From Sphingobacterium sp. LZ7M1 (lineage in GTDB: Bacteria; Bacteroidota; Bacteroidia; Sphingobacteriales; Sphingobacteriaceae): a stretch of 64,000 bases of DNA. The notes beneath the pieces were generated by a model that had not been told where the DNA came from, searched no databases, and saw only the letters and a list, made by a program, of their open reading frames with translations. A program made the position numbers and the translations under genes. Each line of letters begins with the position of its first letter. Positions within the stretch are counted from its first letter, which is position 1. The stretch is taken from contig NZ_CP101134.1 of assembly GCF_024296865.1 (NCBI RefSeq), forward strand, positions 3,038,001-3,102,000. The letters run 5' to 3'. This document shows positions 27,342 to 36,812 of the stretch, piece after piece.

Positions 27342-28970
27342 ATGAATACCAGAAATTATAACATCTACTTTAATACCCATACCATCAGTGGGATTATCAT
27401 CTGTGCGATTCTCTATGTCATATTCTTTGCTGGATCATTTTCATTTTTCAGAAATGAAATTGCAGCTTGGCAGCAAGGGGATTCGTTCTCAAAAATGACT
27501 ACTGCCGATGTAGACTGCGATTATTTATTGGATTCCCTCGGACAGGACATGGAACTAAAGGGAAGAGATATTACCTTTTCCTTTTATCATAAGAATGCTC
27601 GATCCTACATGAGCTATACCGAATCCAAGGACAGCTTGCAACATGAGAAAAACTTAGCCATAATCAATGAAAAAGTAGCCAACAAAGCAGATTGGACGAC
27701 TACTGATTCAAAATATTTCGGATATAACTTTATCAACAGGAAGTCCGGCAGTTACAGTGAAAACTATGACCTTGCCGAATTTTTATATAGACTGCATTTT
27801 TTGGCTCAATTGAATGAGCTGCCCATCAATATAGGTATTGGCCCATTTGGTTATGTGGTTGCAGGATTTACCTCCTTTATCTTTCTCTTTGCGCTGATCA
27901 CGGGCTTATTGCTACATTGGGACAAGATCGTTTCCAATTTCTTCATCTTTCGTCCCTTTTCCAAATGGAAGACGGTCTGGACCGACTTGCACACTGCCTT
28001 AGGGGTTGTAGGCTTCCCTTTTCAATTTGTCTATGCCGTGACCGGTATCTTCTTAATCTTAAATTCTGTCTTAGCTATCCCATTTGAAAAGATAATCTAC
28101 AAAGGTGATTCAGAAACCATGTACACTGACCTTGCCTTTAACCATAAAGTCAACCTGCCATACAGCTATTCAGCCTTAGTTCAAACCCCAACGGTCAATC
28201 CTTTATTGGATTCAGTAAAGAGAAAATGGCCGGATAGTCGTGTATTTCGTCTCAGCATAAAGAACTATGGGGACCAAAATATGCAAATCATTGCTGAAAT
28301 TAGCCCAACCTACTCCAAGCACATGGCTGGTTATGGAATCTATAACATACGGGCGATGGATGGGAAAATACTGGAGGAGAAGACCCCCATGTACAATTCC
28401 ACTTTTGTAGATCATGTCAAGAGTCTCTTGTATAGGTTACATTTTGGAGATTATGCTGGTTACCCCCTTAAATATCTTTCCTTTATTATGGGAATCATGG
28501 GTTGTTTGGTCATTTCATCGGGAATCATGATCTGGTTAGTCGCAAGAGACAAGAACAATGTACCAAAGCATAAAAGAAAATTCAACTTCTGGTTGGCGAA
28601 CATATACCTAGCCATCTGTTTATCCATGTTCCCAACGACTGCAATTACCTTCATAGCGGTAAAATTAACTGCAAATGTAAATCAGGAATTCCTATATCAG
28701 GTTTATTTTTGGACTTGGCTCCTATTTAGTGCTTATTATATCATCCGTAGAAATATCAACAGAACGAATAGGGAAACCCTATTGATCGGAAGCATCCTTG
28801 CCTTTATGGTACCCATCGTCAATGGGGTCTTTGGTAAAAATTGGGTATGGAATAGTTTGATTGAAGGAAATATAGATCTGTTCAGTATCGATTTTCTTTG
28901 GATCTGTATTGGTCTGGTCGGAATATTTATCTATAGAAAAATCAATAAGCAGAACAACGCAAGAGCATAA
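27342..28970 (+). CDS. PepSY-associated membrane protein (siderophore-iron reductase-like)
   Basis: 542 residues with the PepSY_TM plan: helix 1 near 12-32, a long periplasmic region, helices with LHFLAQLNELPINIG and TDLHTALGVVGFPFQFVYAVTGIF, and RLHFGDYAGYPLKYLSFIMGIMG, then three to four more C-terminal helices. Conserved histidines in the helix ends could bind heme. Family members (PiuB, FpvG) reduce ferric siderophores at the inner membrane. In this operon that role is likely. The gene converges on the TSUP gene with six bases between the stops. Confidence 0.88.
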   Translation: MNTRNYNIYFNTHTISGIIICAILYVIFFAGSFSFFRNEIAAWQQGDSFSKMTTADVDCDYLLDSLGQDMELKGRDITFSFYHKNARSYMSYTESKDSLQHEKNLAIINEKVANKADWTTTDSKYFGYNFINRKSGSYSENYDLAEFLYRLHFLAQLNELPINIGIGPFGYVVAGFTSFIFLFALITGLLLHWDKIVSNFFIFRPFSKWKTVWTDLHTALGVVGFPFQFVYAVTGIFLILNSVLAIPFEKIIYKGDSETMYTDLAFNHKVNLPYSYSALVQTPTVNPLLDSVKRKWPDSRVFRLSIKNYGDQNMQIIAEISPTYSKHMAGYGIYNIRAMDGKILEEKTPMYNSTFVDHVKSLLYRLHFGDYAGYPLKYLSFIMGIMGCLVISSGIMIWLVARDKNNVPKHKRKFNFWLANIYLAICLSMFPTTAITFIAVKLTANVNQEFLYQVYFWTWLLFSAYYIIRRNINRTNRETLLIGSILAFMVPIVNGVFGKNWVWNSLIEGNIDLFSIDFLWICIGLVGIFIYRKINKQNNARA

Positions 28971-28976
28971 GGTCAA

Positions 28977-29774
28977 TTACCTCAATAAAGTCTCTTTAAT
29001 TAAGATATATAAGCCTACAATAAGGATCATATATCCAAAGCCTTTTTTGAGGTTTTTGTTGCTGATTTTCTCTGAAAGGTAAAAACCAATGAAAATACCG
29101 ATCACGGTACCACCGGTATAACCGATCAATAATTCCCAATCAAAGAGTTCAAACTTCTCCAGATCACCCATTACGCCAAAGAAAGAATTAATACTGATAA
29201 TGATCAAGGAGGTAGCCACGGCCTTCCGCATGGGCAAATGGTAAAAATTGACCAATGCGGGAATAATGAGGAATCCTCCTCCAGCACCGACCAAACCTGT
29301 CACCAATCCAACCAAAGCTCCTTGAAACACAATAACCTCTATGGGCGTTTTCACATATTCCGGAGGCACTTCAGGGTTGTATTTAGCAGAGCGAATCATA
29401 CTCAACGAGGAAGCTACCATAACAAAGGAAAACAAGATCATCAACAGTACATTTTGATGAAAGCTATATCCTGCTATGTGGATGACCTCTGGAACCAAAG
29501 GAAGAATGAAGGAACGCGTAATAAATACAACAATCAGAGAAGGAACACCAAAGGTCAAGACCTTTGGAAGGTCTGCTTCCTTTTTTATAATCCCCCGCAC
29601 GGCACCGATCAATGAAGTGATACCAATGGCGAAAAGCGAATAGGTCGTGGAAAGTGTTGGTTCGACTGCCATAATGTAGACCAAGATCGGCACAGTCAAT
29701 ATGGTACCACCACTGCCAATTAACCCTAAAGTTATTCCGACCAAAATTGCTAATACACAGCCAAGGATTATCAT
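28977..29774 (-). CDS. TSUP-family (TauE/SafE) membrane transporter
   Basis: 265 residues with eight or so membrane helices. The repeated signature is visible in both halves: LGLIGSGGTILTVPILVY near the start and GLVTGLVGAGGGFLIIPALV in the middle. The family exports sulfite, sulfoacetate or related organosulfur anions; the substrate cannot be told here. It stands alone, and no promoter was found upstream. Confidence 0.88.
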   Translation of the reverse strand: MIILGCVLAILVGITLGLIGSGGTILTVPILVYIMAVEPTLSTTYSLFAIGITSLIGAVRGIIKKEADLPKVLTFGVPSLIVVFITRSFILPLVPEVIHIAGYSFHQNVLLMILFSFVMVASSLSMIRSAKYNPEVPPEYVKTPIEVIVFQGALVGLVTGLVGAGGGFLIIPALVNFYHLPMRKAVATSLIIISINSFFGVMGDLEKFELFDWELLIGYTGGTVIGIFIGFYLSEKISNKNLKKGFGYMILIVGLYILIKETLLR

Positions 29775-30161
29775 ATAATCAATAGATTGGTTAAAATATC
29801 ATTATTCTTCCCACTCATAAAAGTAAAGGAAATTAATTAAAATAAACCATTTCCAAATCTTTTTCCTGAAAGCTGATAATTTTTATTCTTTTCCTTTAAA
29901 TTGCATTTAATCTATACTACCCTGATCTAAATTTCCCGGAAAAATCGCAGCACATCAGAAATTTATTGGACAACAAAGGGGACTTGTTTTGGACACATTG
30001 CTAACCACAGCAATATCTCTCGAATATGCCTCGAATAAGGCCAGGCTAATTCCCGAAAAAAACATCCAAAAGTAGAATGTTCACCCCATCAGATTGGTCA
30101 GAAAAAAAGCCTGAAATTGGAAAAATCAGGCTTTGACTAACAAAAATATAAAAGAATGTGA
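29775..30161. other. Intergenic region with a terminator
   Basis: 387 bases between two minus-strand genes. A hairpin at 30106-30114/30126-30134 (AAAGCCTGA/TCAGGCTTT) with a T-run on the minus strand is the terminator of the small lipoprotein gene at its right. The rest is AT-rich with no gene visible. Confidence 0.5.
30106..30134 (-). terminator. Terminator of the small lipoprotein gene
   Basis: A 9-bp stem with 11-base loop; the minus strand continues into TTTT after the stem. It is 28 bases beyond the stop of the lipoprotein gene. Confidence 0.7.
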
Positions 30162-30380
30162 TTATTGGGCAGTATCTTGAACTGTAGTATCGACCTCCGT
30201 TGAATCTAAATTGATAACTTCAGCATCCGGAGCGTTTATGTTATAGCGTTCTGCATCTCCCCCCTGTTCAGGGTCTGGAAGAACTTCAGTTTCTGTTTCT
30301 GTATTTTCGCTATTGTTACAGCTGGTCATAGTAAAGAATCCCATGGCAAATATTCCAATTACTAATTTTAACTTATTCAT
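30162..30380 (-). CDS. Small lipoprotein, acidic tail
   Basis: The ATG ending at 30380 is chosen: it starts a signal peptide with lipobox Cys21 (TMTSC). The mature part is only about 52 residues, acidic, and rich in Asp, Glu, Thr and Asn. It has no recognisable domain and probably lies at the outer membrane. Its gene is flanked by a terminator and is the neighbour of amtB. Confidence 0.65.
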   Translation of the reverse strand: MNKLKLVIGIFAMGFFTMTSCNNSENTETETEVLPDPEQGGDAERYNINAPDAEVINLDSTEVDTTVQDTAQ

Positions 30381-30451
30381 ATGCTTGTCATGTTGATTTG
30401 TTAATAAAACCATCCAAAAGAAGAAATGTTTTAATGACGATAAAAAAAAAA

Positions 30452-30491
30452 AACCTGACCTTCAAGAAGAAAGCCAGGTATCATTCAGGTT
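30452..30491 (-). terminator. Terminator of amtB
   Basis: Arms AACCTGA at 30452-30458 and TCAGGTT at 30485-30491 pair; on the minus strand the stem is followed by a run of ten Ts. A strong intrinsic terminator. Confidence 0.75.
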
Positions 30492-30509
30492 ATTTTTAGT
30501 TAATAAAGG

Positions 30510-31829
30510 TCACAACTTTTCACCATGTTGGGAGATATCCAGACCAACCTCCTCATCGGCATCAGATACCCGTAACGGCGTAATCATATCAGTAAGCTTC
30601 AATAAAATGAATGCCATTAAAAGGATAAATACCGCAGCCAGAACCAGTCCTAGCATATGGGCTGAAAACAATTTCCATTCACCATAAAACAATCCATTAT
30701 CTGGGATAGCGGGGTTAATGGCATTCGTGGCAAATACACCGGTCAAGATCATACCTACCATACCGCCTACACCGTGGCTTGGGAATACATCCAAGGTATC
30801 ATCGATCCTGGAGCGTGTTCTCCAAGCAATCACTACCCTGCTGATCACAGCGGCAACAGCCCCTATGACCAGGGAATGTCCAAAAGTGACGAAACCTGCC
30901 GCTGGTGTAATGGCGACCAATCCCACAACGGCGCCAATGCAGACTCCCATTGCGGAGGGTTTGATTCCCTTGGCTGCATCAAAGAATATATAGGTCAGGG
31001 CAGCCGCTCCAGATGCGGTAGAAGTGGTAATCAATGCTGTCGCTGCTAATTCTGAAGCCGAAAATGCCGAACCAGCATTGAAACCTATCCAACCAAACCA
31101 TAGTAATCCAGTACCCAATAGCACATAGGTGATACGTGCCGGGCTATGACTATGCATATCTTTTCCTTTTCTCAAATATATTGCAGAAGCCAATGCCGTT
31201 AATCCTGCAGACATATGGACCACTGTTCCGCCAGCAAAGTCCAATACACCTAGCTTGAATAGGAAACCTTCGGGATGCCAAGTAGCATGTGCCAATGGCG
31301 CATAGATAAAAACAAAGAACAAACAGATAAAGAGCACATAGGAAGTAAATCGAATCCTTTCTGCAAATGCACCTGTAATCAGTGCAGGCGTAATAATGGC
31401 AAATTTTAACTGATAGATGGCAAAGAGTGCAAATGGGATGGTTGGCGCTGCATCCCAAGGTCCGCGCTCCAATACATTATTGAACATAAAAAATGTGAAA
31501 GGATTGCCAATAACCCCTCCTATTGACTCGCCGAAGACCAAACTGAACCCAAAGATTACCCAAATCACGGCAACCACAGCCATACAGATAAAACTTTGCA
31601 ACATGGTGGAAATAACGTTCTTTTTTTTGACCATACCACCATAAAAGTAAGCCAAACCGGGAGTCATGATCAAAACTAGGGCCGTAGAAGTCAACATCCA
31701 TGCGATATCGGCATAATTATACCCAGAATTTGAATGGATTTGAGGTGTTTTTGAAAAAACAAGCGATATTAACACTAAAACACTCATAAAAACGAGGGGA
31801 ACATAAGACTTTTTACCTGACAACACCAT
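30510..31829 (-). CDS. amt: Ammonium transporter
   Basis: 439 residues, an Amt/Rh transporter: an N-terminal hydrophobic segment, then eleven membrane helices. Signatures are complete, with TPGLAYFYGGMVKKKNVIS, DFAGGTVVHMSAGLTALA (first twin histidine region) and FPSHGVGGMVGMILTGVFA (second histidine region). It conducts ammonium or ammonia across the inner membrane. No PII (glnK) gene is adjacent, unusual for amt, so regulation must be elsewhere. It is transcribed alone from a promoter in the 365-base upstream gap. Confidence 0.95.
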   Translation of the reverse strand: MVLSGKKSYVPLVFMSVLVLISLVFSKTPQIHSNSGYNYADIAWMLTSTALVLIMTPGLAYFYGGMVKKKNVISTMLQSFICMAVVAVIWVIFGFSLVFGESIGGVIGNPFTFFMFNNVLERGPWDAAPTIPFALFAIYQLKFAIITPALITGAFAERIRFTSYVLFICLFFVFIYAPLAHATWHPEGFLFKLGVLDFAGGTVVHMSAGLTALASAIYLRKGKDMHSHSPARITYVLLGTGLLWFGWIGFNAGSAFSASELAATALITTSTASGAAALTYIFFDAAKGIKPSAMGVCIGAVVGLVAITPAAGFVTFGHSLVIGAVAAVISRVVIAWRTRSRIDDTLDVFPSHGVGGMVGMILTGVFATNAINPAIPDNGLFYGEWKLFSAHMLGLVLAAVFILLMAFILLKLTDMITPLRVSDADEEVGLDISQHGEKL

Positions 31830-32194
31830 AATTATTAAATTTTGTTCAACAAAAATACGTTTTTATTGATTTTATCAAAATTTATTTTGATTTTTTATGA
31901 AAATAAATCAATTATTTCGTTTAAACTTTAAATATATACCAAATTAAATTGAACAAAACCATCAAATAACAGCAAACAGCAATAATTAACAGTGTATTTC
32001 GAAGTTTAAAATTGATAATTATTAAAATATTGTAAAAACCTAACCGATTTTAAATAAAGACTAGAAAATACTAGGTTAATTTCAATTACTACCCTATTTT
32101 TCCAATTCTATTTGAGTTAAAAAGCTGAAATTTTGATTTTGGAACAAACAATTCGACAAAAATTGAGATATTTAATAGAAACATTGGCTGATAC
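31830..32194. other. AT-rich divergent region, amt / AraC regulator
   Basis: 365 bases, very AT-rich. It carries the amt promoter candidate near its left end and must hold a promoter for the AraC gene, for which I found no good match. No ORF or hairpin of note. Confidence 0.35.
31850..31878 (-). promoter_or_regulatory. Candidate promoter of amt
   Basis: Reading the minus strand, TTG (31878-31876), an 18-base spacer and TATTTTTG (31857-31850) resemble the Bacteroidota promoter, 20 bases before the ATG. Confidence 0.5.
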
Positions 32195-33025
32195 ATGGAA
32201 GATCTGTTCAAAATATATAAGGTAGATAATAAAGAGGCATTATACATACAAAGCCAGAGCAATGAGCCCCATAATCATCAATTTGAGGAACTCATCATTG
32301 GAATGAAAGGAAAAATTGAGCATTTCATCGATTTCAAAAATGAGACCTATACAGCTCCGTTTGTTTGTTTTGTAAGTCGAGGGAAAATCCATCGGATAGT
32401 GCCGATGTTGGAAAATGGAGCCTGTGATTTTTGGGTACTGCGATTTAAAAGTGAATTTATTCCTGAAACCACCTTTAACCTATATGGTTATTTCCATGAT
32501 AATGCGAACCTGGCTTTCCCTACGGGACGGTGTTTTGAACGGCTGGAGCAAATCTGCAAAATGATATACGATGAGATGCAACAGGAAAAGCCTGAACTTG
32601 CCATTGTAAGGGAATTATTGAACAGCTTATTTACCATGATCGAAGCAGAAAGGAAAAAGCAACAACCCGACCATTTGAACCTCTTTAAAAATCAAGACAT
32701 TACGTTCAAGAACTTCCTCAACATTTTGGAAGAGAACTTTCGCAGGCCTGAAGGCGTAAATTATTATGCAGAGAAGCTCTTTATGAGTCCCCGGAACCTA
32801 AACAGCATCACCCAAAATATTCTCCAACAGAGTGTTTCCGAAATTATTGAGACCCGAAAACTCATTGAAGCCAAAAACCTGTTGATCAGCAGCAATAAAA
32901 CCATTTCAGAAATTGGTTTTGAATTGGGTTATTCCGACAAGGCCTATTTTACCAGTGTTTTCAAGAAGAAGTCAGGACAGACGCCCACGGAATTCAGGGA
33001 AGAAATGAACCGCTTGATTTCCTAA
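32195..33025 (+). CDS. AraC-family transcriptional regulator
   Basis: 276 residues. The N-terminal half (about 10-130) has the HNHQFEELIIGMKG cupin-type ligand/dimer domain; the C-terminal about 100 residues carry two helix-turn-helix units, the second with ISEIGFELGYSDKAYFTSVF and ending GQTPTEFREE, typical of AraC. It stands 84 bases upstream of a DODA-type dioxygenase gene on the same strand, which I infer it controls. The inducer is unknown. Confidence 0.92.
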   Translation: MEDLFKIYKVDNKEALYIQSQSNEPHNHQFEELIIGMKGKIEHFIDFKNETYTAPFVCFVSRGKIHRIVPMLENGACDFWVLRFKSEFIPETTFNLYGYFHDNANLAFPTGRCFERLEQICKMIYDEMQQEKPELAIVRELLNSLFTMIEAERKKQQPDHLNLFKNQDITFKNFLNILEENFRRPEGVNYYAEKLFMSPRNLNSITQNILQQSVSEIIETRKLIEAKNLLISSNKTISEIGFELGYSDKAYFTSVFKKKSGQTPTEFREEMNRLIS

Positions 33026-33109
33026 TTCTTATACCTTTCTTCCAAATTCTCATACCACCGACCAACATATCCTAGCGATATTTGTAAATACATTGGAAAG
33101 GTATTTATA

Positions 33110-34003
33110 ATGGAAGATATGACAAGAAAACAATTTTTAGCTGCAGCCGCCACCTTGCCTTTGGCAGGTGCCGCAGTGAAGTTGAAAAGTCTCAATAAAT
33201 TTATAGATGGACTGAACAGTAGCAGCAATATGCCGGTGCTGTTTTTGGGCCATGGTAGTCCGATGAACGCTATTGAGGACAATGAATTTGTTCAAGGGTT
33301 CAAAAATATAGGTAAGGAAATCGAAAAACCAACGGCTATCCTCGTTATCTCGGCTCACTGGGAAACCAAGGGAACCTATGTAACGGCAATGGAAATGCCA
33401 AGTACCATCCATGATTTTGGTGGATTCCCGCAAGCACTGTTCGATGTACAATATCCGGCTCCCGGCTCTCCTGAATTGGCAGCGGCAGTAAAAGATATCG
33501 TGCACAGCAAAGAGGTTCACTTGGATGATAAATGGGGCTTGGACCATGGATCTTGGTCGGTAGTAAAACACCTCTACCCCAATGCCGATGTTCCCATTAT
33601 CCAAATGAGCATCGACTACAGCATGCCTGCCGCCCATCATTATGCATTAGCCAAGGAATTAGCTGCCCTACGCAAGAAAGGTGTATTGATCATCGGGTCA
33701 GGAAACAATGTACATAACCTGAGAATGGTGTCTTGGAAGCATCTCAACACGGTTGGTTTTGCTTTTGATTGGGCACAAGAGGCTAACGAAAAAATGAAGG
33801 AATATATTTTGGACGGCAACCACCAACCTTTGATAGACTTTCAAAAGCAAGGTTCTGCCTTTCAAATGGCAATTCCTACAGCAGAACACTATCTGCCAAT
33901 GATCTATGCTTTGGCCCTGCAAGAGAAAAATGAAGATCTACAGATATTCAATGATGCCGCAGTAGCTGGTGCATTGACCATGACATCCTTTAAAATAGGT
34001 TAA
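33110..34003 (+). CDS. ygiD: DODA-type extradiol dioxygenase (YgiD/LigB-like)
   Basis: 297 residues. The N-terminus (RKQFLAAAATLPLAGAA) looks like a Tat- or Sec-type signal, so this member may be exported. Metal ligands sit in the usual places: His48 in LFLGHGSPMNA, His83 in ISAHWE, His146 in GLDHGSW, and His202 in GSGNNVHNL. YgiD-type enzymes are extradiol dioxygenases of catechols such as L-DOPA. The gene probably belongs to the regulon of the AraC gene just upstream. It ends in a strong terminator. Confidence 0.88.
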   Translation: MEDMTRKQFLAAAATLPLAGAAVKLKSLNKFIDGLNSSSNMPVLFLGHGSPMNAIEDNEFVQGFKNIGKEIEKPTAILVISAHWETKGTYVTAMEMPSTIHDFGGFPQALFDVQYPAPGSPELAAAVKDIVHSKEVHLDDKWGLDHGSWSVVKHLYPNADVPIIQMSIDYSMPAAHHYALAKELAALRKKGVLIIGSGNNVHNLRMVSWKHLNTVGFAFDWAQEANEKMKEYILDGNHQPLIDFQKQGSAFQMAIPTAEHYLPMIYALALQEKNEDLQIFNDAAVAGALTMTSFKIG

Positions 34004-34031
34004 TAACTGATATTTAGAAGGTTAATTGTTA

Positions 34032-34065
34032 AGAAGCTATCGAGAATTCGATAGCTTCTTTTTTG
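34032..34065 (+). terminator. Terminator of the dioxygenase gene
   Basis: An 11-bp stem (34032-34042/34049-34059) around a 6-base loop is followed at once by TTTTTTG. A strong intrinsic terminator, 29 bases after the stop codon. Confidence 0.8.
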
Positions 34066-34191
34066 TTTTCTATTCCTGCCATTCACCGAAACGAATTTTT
34101 TGCAGGGTTTTTTCGCCGAATAATCTTCAAGTTTTACCGAGTTTTCCAAAGGCCTTGCCTATTCTCCCTGTTCGCGCCTCTGTTTTACATA

Positions 34192-34199
34192 TACCTTTG
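34192..34199 (+). promoter_or_regulatory. Candidate -7 element of the NTF2-like gene
   Basis: TACCTTTG fits TAnnTTTG, 51 bases before the ATG at 34250. The -33 site is GTTC rather than TTG. Confidence 0.4.
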
Positions 34200-34249
34200 A
34201 ATCAAACAATTACAAACATAAAAAACTAATAAATTAAAAATTCAAAATC

Positions 34250-34687
34250 ATGAAAACGCTAATCTCACTAATCGCAGCAACAGTATTTACACTTGTCAGT
34301 TCATTTGTATTTGCTAACAGTAAACCAGAACCTGTAAAGTTCATTAAGGTAGAATCTATTATCGATCACTATATCGATGCCACCAACAATGGCGAAGTAG
34401 CATTGGTAGACCATCTATTCACTGAAAACTTCAAATACGCAACGCCAAACAACGGTCAACGTGAGCTTATTGGAAGAAGTACCTTGGTCAATCACTTGAA
34501 AAAGCAAAAAGGAGTAAAATTAAGAGCTGAAACATCCTACAATTTCGTGGAGAAAAACGATGACTGTAGCATTGTAAGAATCGCTACTAAATTTGAGCAT
34601 TTCACAAGATATGATTATGTTACCCTATGCAACAACAAAGACGGATGGAAAATAAGCAATGTAACCGTAACATACCCTGTAAAATAA
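34250..34687 (+). CDS. Secreted NTF2-like (lumazine-binding-like) protein
   Basis: 145 residues, signal peptide (cut near 22, FVFA). The mature 120 residues fit a cone-shaped NTF2-like fold: a leading helix VESIIDHYIDATNNGEVALVDHLF, then four strands ending in VTLCNNKDGWKISNVTVTYP. The pattern resembles the putative lumazine-binding (PF12893) branch. Such proteins are common single-gene units in Bacteroidota; ligand unknown. It is transcribed alone. Confidence 0.82.
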   Translation: MKTLISLIAATVFTLVSSFVFANSKPEPVKFIKVESIIDHYIDATNNGEVALVDHLFTENFKYATPNNGQRELIGRSTLVNHLKKQKGVKLRAETSYNFVEKNDDCSIVRIATKFEHFTRYDYVTLCNNKDGWKISNVTVTYPVK

Positions 34688-34868
34688 GTCCCTCTTCGTT
34701 TATAAGTAGATTTTTGCCCAAAAGGTGTAACTGAACGTTATGCCTTTTTTCTTTAATACCCCAACCCATTCTTAGTCTAGGCTTAACCTAGTTCCCAAGA
34801 GCTAGAACCAATGAATTTGTAATCAGGGAAAATTTCTGTATTTTCAAATTCTTAAACCTATTTAAAAA

Positions 34869-35828
34869 ATGAAAAACACTATTCTTTCACTGGCAGCAGT
34901 AGGCCTATTATTTTGCAGCACAAGTCAAGCACAACAAAATCCTGTTTTCGAAGGCTGGTATGCCGATCCTGAAGGCATCATTTATAATAATGAATATTGG
35001 ATATTCCCAACATATTCTGCTCCGTACGAAGAACAGATTAAGTTTGACGCCTTTTCCTCAAAAGATCTTGTAAATTGGAAAAAGCATCCCAACATCTTGA
35101 ACAATACGGAGGTAAAATGGGCCAACAAAGCTATGTGGGCTCCATCTGTAATTGAGAAAGATGGAAAATACTATTTCTTCTTTGGCGCCAACGATGTGCA
35201 TGAAGGAGAAATTGGTGGGATTGGGGTAGCAGTAGCAGACAAACCTGAAGGTCCGTACAAAGATTTAATTGGAAAACCATTGATCAATGAGATCGTTAAT
35301 GGCGCTCAACCCATAGATCAGTTTGTATTCAAGGATAAAGATGGTCAACACTACATGTTTTATGGTGGTTGGGGACATTGTAATGTTGTGAAATTAAGTG
35401 ATGATTTTAAGAGCCTTGTTCCATTTGAAGATGGAACCATTTACAAGGATGTAACTCCAGAAAACTATACCGAAGGTCCATTCATGTTTATCAAGGACAA
35501 TAAATATTACTTTATGTGGTCTGAAGGCGGATGGACAGGTCCTGATTATAAAGTAGCCTATGCCATTTCAGACACACCATTTGGTCCATTTGAAAGAATA
35601 GGCACAGTGCTTCAGCCTGATCCTAAGATCGCATATGGTGCAGGGCACCATTCGGTGATCAAGATCCCTAATGAGGACAAATACTATATGGTATACCACC
35701 GTCGTCCATTGGATAAAAAAGGTGCCAATGAACGCGAAACCTGTATCGATGAAATGAAATTCGATAAAGACGGTAAGATCCTGCCTGTACAGATGACATT
35801 TGAAGGCGTAAAACATGTACTGAAATAA
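34869..35828 (+). CDS. Secreted GH43-family glycosidase
   Basis: 319 residues with a signal peptide (cut near 21). It is a five-bladed beta-propeller: WYADPEG carries catalytic base Asp33, IDQFVF the pKa-modulating Asp150, and YTEGPFM the acid Glu202; GAGHHSV holds the conserved metal His. GH43 members are arabinofuranosidases, xylosidases or galactosidases; the sequence does not decide. It is a single-gene unit with a strong terminator, apart from the other glycan genes. Confidence 0.9.
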   Translation: MKNTILSLAAVGLLFCSTSQAQQNPVFEGWYADPEGIIYNNEYWIFPTYSAPYEEQIKFDAFSSKDLVNWKKHPNILNNTEVKWANKAMWAPSVIEKDGKYYFFFGANDVHEGEIGGIGVAVADKPEGPYKDLIGKPLINEIVNGAQPIDQFVFKDKDGQHYMFYGGWGHCNVVKLSDDFKSLVPFEDGTIYKDVTPENYTEGPFMFIKDNKYYFMWSEGGWTGPDYKVAYAISDTPFGPFERIGTVLQPDPKIAYGAGHHSVIKIPNEDKYYMVYHRRPLDKKGANERETCIDEMKFDKDGKILPVQMTFEGVKHVLK

Positions 35829-35844
35829 TGGATAAGAACCAAAA

Positions 35845-35880
35845 AGAAAAGCCATTCCTATACATGGGAATGGCTTTTCT
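35845..35880 (+). terminator. Terminator of the GH43 gene
   Basis: Stem 35845-35858/35867-35880 (14 bp) with an 8-base loop, followed by ATTTTT. A strong intrinsic terminator, 16 bases after the stop. Confidence 0.8.
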
Positions 35881-35918
35881 ATTTTTAACCTTATCTTAGT
35901 AGCCTCAAAGCATTTAAC

Positions 35919-36791
35919 ATGAAATTCGGAAAAGTAGACGATCCTAGCCATATTGATTTTTCTCTGCCAGCGACTCCCATAGAGACCGTCAAATTGTTGA
36001 ACAAATATAAAAAAGATGATGATTTTGAAATATTTGTGGGCTACCCGAAATGGTCAAAGGCTGATCTGAAAGGCTTTTATCCACGCGGTACGAAAGATGA
36101 ACTGAACCTCTATTCCCAAAACTTCAATGCAGTTGAATTTAATGGCACATTCTACCGAACACCGAGCAAGGAACAGGTATTGATCTGGAAGAACAGAACA
36201 ACGGAAGATTTTAAATTCTGCCCGAAGTTTACCAATAGCATCAGCCATTATTCTAGATTAAACAATACCGATGAAAAGGTTGCGGCCTTTGTGGATTCTA
36301 CGGTGCTTTTTGAAGAAAAGTTGGGCATGGCATTTCTGCAAATGCCAGAGAACTTTAGACCAAAGGCATTTGAAAGGTTGGAAGGTTTTTTGGAACGATT
36401 TCCAAAAGGATACCCCCTCGCCTTTGAAGTTCGTCATGAAGAATGGTATAATGACAAAGAGGTTTTAGAGAAATATCTGAAACTGCTGACCAGCACCAGG
36501 ACAACGAACATCATTGTGGACACACCCGGGAGAAGGGATATGCTGAACTTTAGGCTGACCACTCCGGTAGCTTTTATTCGATTTGTGTCATCTACCGAAA
36601 TACTTGACAAAGAACGGCTTGCCAATTGGGTCCTGAAGCTAAAAGAGTGGAAAGATGCGGGTCTGAAACAGGCTTATTTCTTTATCCACCAAAAAATTGA
36701 TCCTGCAACTTCTTTCTTATCGACTGATTTTGCTGAAGAACTCAACAAAGAACTGCACTGCAATATTCCAATAGCAAAAAAGACGCTCTAA
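35919..36791 (+). CDS. DUF72-family protein
   Basis: 290 residues, no signal peptide. The TIM-barrel family features are present: FEIFVGYPKWSKADLKGFYP, NAVEFNGTFYRTPSKEQVLIW, FKFCPKFTNSISH, LAFEVRHEEWY and AYFFIHQ near the end. DUF72 proteins are found widely and have no proven activity, though a metal- or nucleic-acid-related role has been discussed. It stands alone. Confidence 0.9.
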   Translation: MKFGKVDDPSHIDFSLPATPIETVKLLNKYKKDDDFEIFVGYPKWSKADLKGFYPRGTKDELNLYSQNFNAVEFNGTFYRTPSKEQVLIWKNRTTEDFKFCPKFTNSISHYSRLNNTDEKVAAFVDSTVLFEEKLGMAFLQMPENFRPKAFERLEGFLERFPKGYPLAFEVRHEEWYNDKEVLEKYLKLLTSTRTTNIIVDTPGRRDMLNFRLTTPVAFIRFVSSTEILDKERLANWVLKLKEWKDAGLKQAYFFIHQKIDPATSFLSTDFAEELNKELHCNIPIAKKTL

Positions 36792-36803
36792 AAGCGTCTT
36801 TTT
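36777..36803 (+). terminator. Terminator of the DUF72 gene
   Basis: Stem 36777-36787/36793-36803 (AAAAAGACGCT/AGCGTCTTTTT, 11 bp) overlaps the stop codon at 36789-36791 and ends in TTTTTGT. Confidence 0.8.
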
Positions 36804-36812
36804 GTATTTCTG

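Noticed and set aside
33137..33640. 167-codon open frame on the minus strand inside the dioxygenase gene
   Set aside because: It mirrors the coding strand of a clear DODA-type enzyme; Cys/His-rich appearance is a by-product of the opposite reading.
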